A stretch of DNA of 43,883 nt, taken from NCBI GenBank assembly GCA_947474705.1, contig CANJJS010000038.1, positions 1 to 43,883 of the forward strand, read 5' to 3'. Source of the DNA: Acetobacteraceae bacterium (GTDB lineage Bacteria; Pseudomonadota; Alphaproteobacteria; Acetobacterales; Acetobacteraceae). The position numbers and the translations under genes are program-made. The notes below the pieces were generated by a model, which did not search any database, was not told where the DNA came from, and was given only the letters and a program-made list of their open reading frames with translations. Below, in pieces: positions 16,419 through 23,697 of this stretch; position 1 is the stretch's first letter; every line of letters starts with the position of its first letter.

Positions 16419-17141
16419 ATCCACCGGCAGCGCGATCCCCGTCATGAACGACGATTCGTCGCAGGTCAGAAACAGGATCGCCGCCGCCAGTTCCTCCGGC
16501 TGCGCGTGCCGGCCTAAGGCATAACGCGCGGTAATCGCGGGGTTGGGCTCGCCCCCCGCCGTCCTGATATGGCCCGCCGTCATCGGTGTCTCCACCGCCC
16601 CTGGGCAAACCGAGTTCACCCGAATCGCCGGCGCCAGCTCCATCGCCGCCGACTTCGTCAACGCCACCACCCCGCCTTTCGACGCGACATAGGCGATGCT
16701 GCCCGGCCCCGTCGGCATCAGCCCGACACCCGAGGCGAGATTGACGATCGTGCCTTTCCCTTCCTTTTGGATCAGCGGCGCCGCCGCCTGAATCACCAGA
16801 AACGTGCCGGTCAAATTCACCGCCACGGTCCGTGCGAACACCTCCGCCGAGGTGCCGGAAATTCCGGTTTCCGACAGAATGCCGGCCGCGTTCACCAGCC
16901 CGTCCAACCCGCCCATTTCCGCCGCCGCCTTGTTTACCGCGGCGGTCACGGACGCGGGATCGGACACATCGCAGGCAATCGCCACCGCGCCGATCTCGTC
17001 GGCCACCGCCTTCGCGGCGTTATCGGAACGGTCGAGGATCGCCACCGAAGCGCCCTCCTGACGGAACAGCCGCGCGGTGGCCCGCCCAATCCCCGATGCC
17101 CCGCCCGTCACGATGATTTTCCGTCCCGCCAGCCGTTCCAT
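16398..17141 (-). CDS. SDR-family oxidoreductase, last gene of catabolic arm
   Basis: A 247-aa classical short-chain dehydrogenase: VTGGASGIG (11-19), NAAG near 87, ASGVG before the catalytic region and YVASKGG as the active-site YxxxK. C-terminal MTGIALPVDGGRTF. It probably performs a hydroxyacyl or alcohol oxidation step with NAD(P). It is transcribed in the same direction as, and 19 bases after, the solute-binding protein gene, so it closes the - strand run from 23475. It is similar in type but not closely identical to the SDR at 15617; the two converge. Confidence 0.88.
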   Translation of the reverse strand: MERLAGRKIIVTGGASGIGRATARLFRQEGASVAILDRSDNAAKAVADEIGAVAIACDVSDPASVTAAVNKAAAEMGGLDGLVNAAGILSETGISGTSAEVFARTVAVNLTGTFLVIQAAAPLIQKEGKGTIVNLASGVGLMPTGPGSIAYVASKGGVVALTKSAAMELAPAIRVNSVCPGAVETPMTAGHIRTAGGEPNPAITARYALGRHAQPEELAAAILFLTCDESSFMTGIALPVDGGRTFH

Positions 17142-17160
17142 GTGCGTTTCCCTTCGCGAA

Positions 17161-18741
17161 TTATTTGTCGAGCCAGACGTCCTCGAACCGCCATCCGTTA
17201 TAGATGCTGTTCACCTGCACGTTGTAGTTTTTCACGTGACCCAGCCAGCAGCCCGCCTGCACGCCGCGATGGGTGATGGGCCGCGCCACGTCCTCGGCGA
17301 TGCGGCGTTCGATCTCCCAGACCAGTTCCTTGCGCCGCGCGACGTCGGTTTCCTGGGATTGGCCGTCGATCAACGTCTGAATCTCGCGGTTGCAGTAATT
17401 GGTGTAATTGCGCAGCGAGCCGCAGCCGAAATTTTCGTAAAACACCTGATCGGGATCGTCGAGCGACAGGCCCGTCGTGTTCATGCCGACGCTGTATTCG
17501 CGCTTGAACATCCGGTTATAGTACAAACTCGTATCGACCGCGTCGACCTCCGCGTCGATGTAAATTTCCCGGAGGTGATCGACCAGGATCAACGCCGCAT
17601 TGCGAAACGTTTCCGTATTGCGGGTGAAAACCTGGAGTTTCATCCGCTTGTCCGGACCGAAGCCGGATTTTTTCATCAGTTCGCGCGCCTGTTCCCGGCG
17701 TTTGGCGACGTCGGTGCTGTAGCCGAGAAACGTCTCGACAACCTGTTGCGGCGCGCCCCAGACGCCTTCGGGCGGCGGCAACATGCTGGCGCCGGTGGCT
17801 TCGACGCCTTCGTTCATGATCGTGTAAAACGCCTTGTGGTCGATCGCCAGCGCCAGCGCCATGCGAAGATCGCGATTGTCGAACGGCGGCCGGTCGCGGT
17901 TGACCATCAGATTCGTATCGCCAATGACCCTCAACTTGCACTGCGCCGTTGGCACCTTCGAAATCAACTCCCGCGCCAGAGGCACCGTCACATCGGTCGG
18001 GAACGAGACATCGTATTTTCCGGCGGACAGCCCCAGCATCCGCGTCGCGCGGTTGGGCACGACGTGAATTTCGATTCCGTCCAAATAGGGCAGGCCGGGT
18101 TTCCAGTATTCGTTGTTGCGCGTCAGCCGGACGATCTCGTTCATCCGGAATTCGACGAATTTGAACGGACCGGTGCCGATCGGCTTCGAGCGCATGTCGG
18201 CCGAGGGAATGTGGCACGGATAAACCGGCGAATACCCGGACGCCAACATCGACAACAGGCTCGGTTGCGGGCGGTTCAGATGGAACGTCACCTCCCGGTC
18301 GTTCGCCACCGCGATTTCCCGGACGTTCGCGAACCATTCCTTGCGCGGGCTTTTGCGGATTTTTCCGGGCGCGAGACCGGAGACCATATCCCAGGTGCAT
18401 TTCACGTCCGCCGCCGTGAAGGGCTTGCCGTCGTGCCACTTCACCCCGTCGCGCAGTTTGAACGTCAGCGACGTCTTCGCCTCGTTCCAGACCCAGCTCG
18501 TGGCCAGTTCCGGCAGGATCGTCTCGGGCCGGTTCTGTTCCGCGTGTTGATCGAAGATCACGAGATTATTGAAGATCGACATGAACGGCACCACCACGGA
18601 GACCGTCGCTTCCTCCTGGATCGACGGGCTCGGCGGGTTGTCCACGTGCGGCATGACCATGATCCCGCCGCGCTTCTGCGCCAGCGCGGGCGCGGCGAGC
18701 AGGCACAACACGGCGGCGGCGAGACTGAAAAAGCGTTTCAT
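17161..18741 (-). CDS. ABC transporter substrate-binding protein, family 5 (orphan)
   Basis: A 526-aa periplasmic extracellular solute-binding protein of the dipeptide/nickel type (SBP_bac_5). A Sec signal peptide (MKRFFS then a hydrophobic core, cleavage after about residue 21, ALA-Q) precedes the mature domain with LKDGVKWHDGKPFT-like LRDGVKWHDGKPFTAADV near residue 95, the family signature. No permease or ATPase gene is nearby, so it must share a transporter encoded elsewhere. GGGAGAA precedes the ATG; the start overlaps the stop of the racemase-like gene. It sits in a run with acyl-CoA dehydrogenases, so its ligand may be an organic acid rather than a peptide (inference). Confidence 0.88.
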   Translation of the reverse strand: MKRFFSLAAAVLCLLAAPALAQKRGGIMVMPHVDNPPSPSIQEEATVSVVVPFMSIFNNLVIFDQHAEQNRPETILPELATSWVWNEAKTSLTFKLRDGVKWHDGKPFTAADVKCTWDMVSGLAPGKIRKSPRKEWFANVREIAVANDREVTFHLNRPQPSLLSMLASGYSPVYPCHIPSADMRSKPIGTGPFKFVEFRMNEIVRLTRNNEYWKPGLPYLDGIEIHVVPNRATRMLGLSAGKYDVSFPTDVTVPLARELISKVPTAQCKLRVIGDTNLMVNRDRPPFDNRDLRMALALAIDHKAFYTIMNEGVEATGASMLPPPEGVWGAPQQVVETFLGYSTDVAKRREQARELMKKSGFGPDKRMKLQVFTRNTETFRNAALILVDHLREIYIDAEVDAVDTSLYYNRMFKREYSVGMNTTGLSLDDPDQVFYENFGCGSLRNYTNYCNREIQTLIDGQSQETDVARRKELVWEIERRIAEDVARPITHRGVQAGCWLGHVKNYNVQVNSIYNGWRFEDVWLDK

Positions 18742-19472
18742 GACCGTTCTCCCGACTCGAGCAGGCGTCCATATCCGGCGATTCGCGCATTCACCCCCGC
18801 CAGCCGCAGCGCGTGCCACATGGCCGCCGAGGCCGCGGAAATGACGGGTTTTCCCAGATCGTCTTCCAGGGCCTGAAGCACGGGCAAGGTCGGCATGCCG
18901 GTGCCGCTCAGAAAAATCGCATCGGCGTCCGGCCGGTCGGCGGCGAGGCCCGCCGCGTATGCCCGTCCCGGCGTTTCCTCATAGATGTTGCGCACCCCCT
19001 CCAGCCGCGCCACGCCCGCGACCTCGAACCCGTGCGCCGTCAAATGGGCCCGCCCTTGTTCCGTCAGTTCCGCGCTGTAAGGCGTGGCGTAGCCGACCCG
19101 GCGGATGCCGAGAAACCGCAACGCCGCCACGACGCCGCCGAACGCCGTCGCGAATCGGCATCCCGTGGCGTCTTGCTGCCGCTGGATCAGCGCCGCCTCG
19201 GCGGCCGCGCCCAGGGTATAGCTGGTCGCGGTGTGGGCGAGGAGGATGACCTTGGGCGAGACCATCGCCAGCAAACGCACGGTCTCGTCGAGGCTCGCGA
19301 TCTGCGCGCGTGTGCGTTCGTCCTGGCCTTCGTGCGACCCCGCGGCGCCGCTCGCGGACATGCGGGCGAAATGCACCGACACGCCTGGCGGCGCCAGCGC
19401 CATCATTTCCGGTTCCACCGTCGGATTGCCCGGCGGCACCAGAATCCCGATCCGCGCCCTCCATCCCGTCAT
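18738..19472 (-). CDS. Asp/Glu racemase / maleate isomerase-like protein lacking the usual cysteines
   Basis: A 244-aa protein of the Asp/Glu/hydantoin racemase superfamily, nearest in layout to maleate cis-trans isomerase and arylmalonate decarboxylase. It has IGILVPPGNPTVEPEM at the N-terminus, LLAHTATSYTLG near residue 82, YATPYS near 128 and FLSGTGMPTLPVL near 192. The two catalytic Cys of the family would fall in the second and last of these segments, yet both are absent; the only Cys is in ATGCRF. It could be a divergent isomerase or decarboxylase. Start ATG 19472 has GGGAGG 7 bases upstream. The stop overlaps the next start by 4 bases. Confidence 0.8.
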   Translation of the reverse strand: MTGWRARIGILVPPGNPTVEPEMMALAPPGVSVHFARMSASGAAGSHEGQDERTRAQIASLDETVRLLAMVSPKVILLAHTATSYTLGAAAEAALIQRQQDATGCRFATAFGGVVAALRFLGIRRVGYATPYSAELTEQGRAHLTAHGFEVAGVARLEGVRNIYEETPGRAYAAGLAADRPDADAIFLSGTGMPTLPVLQALEDDLGKPVISAASAAMWHALRLAGVNARIAGYGRLLESGERS

Positions 19473-19529
19473 GGTTTGTCCTCCCGTGCCGCGCGCCCTC
19501 TTCCGGGGCACGCCGCGCCGGGGATCGTC

Positions 19530-20642
19530 CTACGCCAGCAGCAGATCGGCAAGCCACCGCCGGTGATGCGCGCCGTCGCCAAAACTGTATTCCAGCCACA
19601 AGGCACGGCGAAGAAACAATTGCGCGTCGCAGTCGAAGGTAAAGCCGAACCCGCCATGGAATTGCACGGCCCGGTCGCCCGCGAAGGTGAACACTTCGCC
19701 CGCCTCGGTCTTCGCCATGCGCAAAGCGATTTCCGCGTCCTGGTTCGAACCGAGCACCGAGGCCGCGTGCCAGACATGGGAGCGCGTCCGTTCCAGCCCC
19801 ACCAGAATTTCGGCGCAGGTATGCTTCAGCGACTGAAAACTTCCGATTTTGCGTCCGAACGCCGTCCGCGTGTTCAGATATTCGACGGTGACATCCAGCA
19901 CCCCGGCGATCCCGCCCGCCGCCGCCGCCGCGTTCAATAACAACGCCGCGTCGCGCACCGCGTCCAACGCCGCGAGCGCCCGTGTCCCAGTCATAATTTT
20001 GGACATTGGCACAGATATCCCATCCAGGTCCAGACGGTAACCGCGCTGTGTTTCGTCGATGACGATCTCCCGCCGTAGCCGTTCCGGCGCGATCTCCGTC
20101 AGCACCGCCAGGGCTGGCGCGCCGTCCAGAACGAACGACACCAGCACGAACCCCGCTACCGCCGCGTCGCACACGAAGGTTTTCGCGCCGGACAGAACGA
20201 CGGTTTCGCCATCGCGCGCGCCAAAGGCCTCGCCCGCCGTTAACGACCAGTCGCCCTCCTGTTCGAACAGCGCCACCGTGCCGATCGCACCGCCCGCGAT
20301 CCGCGGCAGCACCGCCGCCTGAAGCGCCGCATCGGCGCCCGCGAGGACCCCCGCGACGAAGATCTGGCAACTCGCGAAGGGCACCGCCATCAGATGCCGC
20401 CCCATCGGTTCCGCGATCGCCGCCGCCTCCGCCAGCGACAGCCCGCTGCCGCCGAAATTTTCCGGGATCGCCAGCGCGGGCCAGCCGAGCGCCACGATCT
20501 CCTCCCAGACTCCCCGGTCGTAGCCATGGTCCGAACCTAGCAGCGCCCGCACCGCGTGGATCGGCGATTTCTCCCGGCAAAACGCCGACGCCGTTTCCAG
20601 CAACATCGCCTGTTCGTCCGAGAACCGGATCAATTCGTTCAT
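19530..20642 (-). CDS. acyl-CoA dehydrogenase, small-type subunit
   Basis: A 370-aa FAD-dependent acyl-CoA dehydrogenase fold: N-terminal helical domain, middle beta domain, and C-terminal helical domain with RTAFGRKIGSFQSLKH near residue 270 and FHGGFGFTFDCD near 340. In typical enzymes the segment after GGxGF carries the catalytic Glu; here Asp occupies that place. It begins 3 bases after the stop of the other acyl-CoA dehydrogenase, so the two probably form a heteromeric alpha-beta enzyme as in PimC/PimD or the FadE pairs of steroid degradation (established examples; the assignment here is inference). Confidence 0.86.
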   Translation of the reverse strand: MNELIRFSDEQAMLLETASAFCREKSPIHAVRALLGSDHGYDRGVWEEIVALGWPALAIPENFGGSGLSLAEAAAIAEPMGRHLMAVPFASCQIFVAGVLAGADAALQAAVLPRIAGGAIGTVALFEQEGDWSLTAGEAFGARDGETVVLSGAKTFVCDAAVAGFVLVSFVLDGAPALAVLTEIAPERLRREIVIDETQRGYRLDLDGISVPMSKIMTGTRALAALDAVRDAALLLNAAAAAGGIAGVLDVTVEYLNTRTAFGRKIGSFQSLKHTCAEILVGLERTRSHVWHAASVLGSNQDAEIALRMAKTEAGEVFTFAGDRAVQFHGGFGFTFDCDAQLFLRRALWLEYSFGDGAHHRRWLADLLLA

Positions 20643-20645
20643 GTC

Positions 20646-21836
20646 TCAGTCCTTCGGCAGGCCGAGCACACGCTCGCCCACGATGTTCGCCTGGATCTGG
20701 CTGGTGCCGCCGCCGATGGTGCTGGAAAAACTGTTGAAATAGGCACGCTGCCATTTGCCGCCGCCAGTCGCGTCCGCGTCGCCCACCCAGCGCGCGGCGT
20801 TGGCGCCTTGCAATGACAGCGCGAAGCGCAACAATCGCCGCCGGTGCTCGCTGACCCGCAATTTGTTCGACAGCGGAATGGCGTTCGGCCGCTCCGCGCA
20901 TAATGCCGGAATTTCGGCGCGGGCGCGGCAGAGTTGGTCGCCGCGATCCTCGATGGCGAAACGGACGATCTGGTCGCGAATGAACGGGTCTTCCAGCGCG
21001 GGCCGCCCGTCGCGCCGCGCCGTCTTCGCCATTTCCACGACATCGCCCAACCCCAACGCCACGCGGGAAACGCCGCCCGCCTGACCGCCGGTCGCGCCGC
21101 GTTCGAAAGTCAGCGTCAGCATCGCGATTTTCCAGCCCTCGCCCTCCTTGCCCATCAACGAGGCGGCGGGAATACGCGCGTCCCGGAAAAACGTTTGCGT
21201 GAAACCGTACTCTCCCGTCAGTTTTCGAATCGGCTGCAATTCGATCCCCGGCGTCCGCATCGGCACCAGAAAGTAGGAAAGGCCCTCGTAGCGCGGTTGC
21301 TGGGGATTCGTCCGCGCCAGCAGGATCATATATTTCGCGTAAGTCCCGAGGCTGGTCCAGATTTTCGAGCCGTTCAGGACATAGGAATCGCCATCCCGCA
21401 CCGCCCGGGTCTGACTGTTCGCGAGATCGGACCCCTGATCGGGTTCCGAAAACCCCTGGCACCAAATATCCTCGGCATTCAGGATACCCTTGATATATCG
21501 TCGCTTATCCTCTTCCGTTCCGATCGCGAGGATCAGCGGACCAGCCCAGTTAAGACCGATCGTGTTGGGAACAAACGGCACCTTTTGCGCGGCCATCTCC
21601 GCGTTGACGATATCCTGAAACGCCTGCGCCTTGCCGCCGCCGCCATATTCCTTCGGCCAGGCCATGCCGAGATAGCCCGCCTCGTAAATCTTCCTCTGCC
21701 AGTCCCGCAGGTACGCGAACTGCGCGTCGGAGCCGACTTCCATGAAGGATTCCGGCAACAGAAAATCCGGTTCCGCCGGGCGATTTTCGCGGAACCACGC
21801 CGCCACCTCGCGCCGGAAATCTTCCAGTTCGTTCAT
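20646..21836 (-). CDS. acyl-CoA dehydrogenase, large-type subunit
   Basis: A 396-aa acyl-CoA dehydrogenase. It has AWPKEYGGGG near residue 67, GFSEPDQGSDLAN near 130 (substrate/FAD contact), NGSKIWTSLG near 155, and at the C-terminus TIGGGTSQIQANIVGERVLGLP, the FAD-binding family tail. It catalyses alpha,beta-dehydrogenation of an acyl-CoA with electron transfer flavoprotein as acceptor. ATG 21836 is used; residues further upstream are not family-like. It is coupled to the second dehydrogenase gene with a 3-base gap. The preceding gene is a solute-binding protein, consistent with a locus for uptake and beta-oxidation-like processing. Confidence 0.88.
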   Translation of the reverse strand: MNELEDFRREVAAWFRENRPAEPDFLLPESFMEVGSDAQFAYLRDWQRKIYEAGYLGMAWPKEYGGGGKAQAFQDIVNAEMAAQKVPFVPNTIGLNWAGPLILAIGTEEDKRRYIKGILNAEDIWCQGFSEPDQGSDLANSQTRAVRDGDSYVLNGSKIWTSLGTYAKYMILLARTNPQQPRYEGLSYFLVPMRTPGIELQPIRKLTGEYGFTQTFFRDARIPAASLMGKEGEGWKIAMLTLTFERGATGGQAGGVSRVALGLGDVVEMAKTARRDGRPALEDPFIRDQIVRFAIEDRGDQLCRARAEIPALCAERPNAIPLSNKLRVSEHRRRLLRFALSLQGANAARWVGDADATGGGKWQRAYFNSFSSTIGGGTSQIQANIVGERVLGLPKD

Positions 21837-21891
21837 CCCTGAGTCTTGCTCCCTCGATCCCGGCCGACGGTAACCGGCACGGGCCACCCCG

Positions 21892-23475
21892 TCACTCCCG
21901 CTTACGCATGCCCCAGAACACCACGTGCTCCGGCACCTGCACGATGTCTTCCAGCGTGTCCCGCCACGCCGCCGGCAACAAATATTGCCCGTAGGGAATG
22001 GCCAGCCCGATCCGCATCGCGCGCCCCTGAATTTCCATCGCCAGGGCTTTCGCTTTCACCGGATCGGATTCGCGCAGCCAGGCCATCCGGATTTTCTCGT
22101 ATTCGGCATCGCAGGCCCAGCCCGGAAAGGCTTTCTCGCAATTGGCAGGTGCCTGCATCGAAAACGCGGGATTTTCGCCGGCGATCTGACCGCCGGTCGT
22201 CAGAAAAATGTGCCAGCCGTTAGGCCCAGGGCCTCGGTTGGTACGGCGCGCGGCGAGGGCGGCCCAGTCCAGGGTTTGCAAATCGACGTTGACGCCGGCT
22301 TTACGCATCGCCTCGGCCAGCACAAGTGTGGCGTTGTGCTGCATTACCTGGTCGGTCGCGTCCATGATGACGATCGGTTCGCCATTGTAACCGGCCTCCT
22401 TCAACATGCGCATCCCGCGTTGCAGACGAATCTCCTCGGGGTCCTTGGACAACAGCAACTCGGTGCCGGTTTCGTTGCCCATGGGCGAGCCGCACATGGC
22501 CAAAGCGCCGCAGACCTGACCGGCCTTCATGTCGCCCATGACCGCCATGATCATATCGGGCTGGTGCACGAAATTCTGGATCGCGACGCGCACGCCCTGC
22601 TTGTCCAGCGGCGGGTTGGTCCAGTTCAACCGCATCATGCCCTGCGTGCCGACCGGCCAGGTGGTGCGCACGACGACACCCTTGGCGCGCCGCAGATCCT
22701 CGGTCAGATCCGGCGGGGCGTATTGGATGAAATCGATCTCGCCGGTTTTCAGCGCCGCGACCTGGGTGCCGGGATCGGAGATGTTCAACCATTCGACGCG
22801 ATCGACATAAACATTCTTGCCGCCGGAAATCGCCGATGGCGGCTCGGTCCGCGGCACATAGGCCGGGTTTTTCACATAAACGACCTTGCTGCCCGCGACC
22901 CACTCGTCGCGCTTCATGATGAAGGGGCCGGAGCCCGTGGGGTCCGTGAACGCCTTGCTGACCGGCAATCCGTCGACGACGCGCGCGGGATAGATGAAAG
23001 AAGGAACCGCCGAGACCCGGCCGATCGCATAGAGCAACTGAGGAAACGGCTCCTTCAACCGGAACACGAACCCGTTTGTTCCGTCCGGTTCCATCGCGGT
23101 CAGGAACTGGGCGATGAACTGACCGCCCGGATCGATCGACATCCAACGCTTCAAGGAGGCCAGCACATCGGTCGAGGTCACCGGCGCGTTGTCGGAAAAC
23201 GCAAGCCGCGGCCGCAAGACGAAGCGGTAAACCAGCTTGTCGTCGCTGACCGTCCAGCTTTCGACCATTTGCGGTCTGGGCTCCCGGTTCGCGTCGATTC
23301 CAAACAGCGTGTCGTAGACCATGTAAGCGTGGTTTCGGGTCTGCGGCACGATCGTCCAAAGCGGATCGACCGCCCGCAAATCCCCATTCATCACCGCCCT
23401 GACCACGGTCTCTCCCGCCTGGGCGGGCAAACCCAGACCCAGCAGCACGGCGATCGTTGCGAGGAAGCGTGCCAT
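21892..23475 (-). CDS. ABC transporter substrate-binding protein, family 5 (orphan)
   Basis: A 527-aa periplasmic solute-binding protein with a Sec signal (MARFLATIAVLLGLGLPAQA, cleavage after about residue 20). The mature part has DPLWTIVPQTRNHAYMVYDT and VYRFVLRPRLAFSDNAPVTS, the SBP_bac_5 pattern with the binding cleft built from two lobes. No transporter membrane or ATPase components are in the window. GGGAGGG lies 8 bases before the ATG. It is the first gene of the - strand catabolic arm and lies back to back with the molybdenum hydroxylase subunit gene at 23698, so the 222-base gap should hold both promoters. Confidence 0.88.
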   Translation of the reverse strand: MARFLATIAVLLGLGLPAQAGETVVRAVMNGDLRAVDPLWTIVPQTRNHAYMVYDTLFGIDANREPRPQMVESWTVSDDKLVYRFVLRPRLAFSDNAPVTSTDVLASLKRWMSIDPGGQFIAQFLTAMEPDGTNGFVFRLKEPFPQLLYAIGRVSAVPSFIYPARVVDGLPVSKAFTDPTGSGPFIMKRDEWVAGSKVVYVKNPAYVPRTEPPSAISGGKNVYVDRVEWLNISDPGTQVAALKTGEIDFIQYAPPDLTEDLRRAKGVVVRTTWPVGTQGMMRLNWTNPPLDKQGVRVAIQNFVHQPDMIMAVMGDMKAGQVCGALAMCGSPMGNETGTELLLSKDPEEIRLQRGMRMLKEAGYNGEPIVIMDATDQVMQHNATLVLAEAMRKAGVNVDLQTLDWAALAARRTNRGPGPNGWHIFLTTGGQIAGENPAFSMQAPANCEKAFPGWACDAEYEKIRMAWLRESDPVKAKALAMEIQGRAMRIGLAIPYGQYLLPAAWRDTLEDIVQVPEHVVFWGMRKRE

Positions 23476-23697
23476 CGTCGAAACCCTCCCGATTTTTTGG
23501 ATATTGCCGGCATCAGCGCACGCCACCGCCCGCGGCGTCAACCAACGCCATCGGCCGAACGCGGAAAAACCATCGCCGCGCGGCCGTCGGCACCGGCGGC
23601 GATCCCGCCGGCCGCGCGCCTCGCCTCGGTGCGCCGCTCGCTGGACGCGGCCAAATGTTGACGTATTGTCGGCGGCGCAACGGGGGAGGGGAGACGC
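23476..23697. promoter_or_regulatory. divergent intergenic region of the catabolic island
   Basis: A 222-base gap between divergent arms, hence expected to hold two promoters. A TTGACG hexamer (23658-23663) points toward the + arm but lacks a convincing -10. A strong purine-rich ribosome site GGGGGAGGGGAGA precedes the GTG at 23698. No regulator gene is adjacent. Confidence 0.4.

Noticed and set aside
18979-21465. 828-codon frame on the - strand
   Set aside because: Out-of-frame reading of the racemase-like and two acyl-CoA dehydrogenase genes; no domain features.
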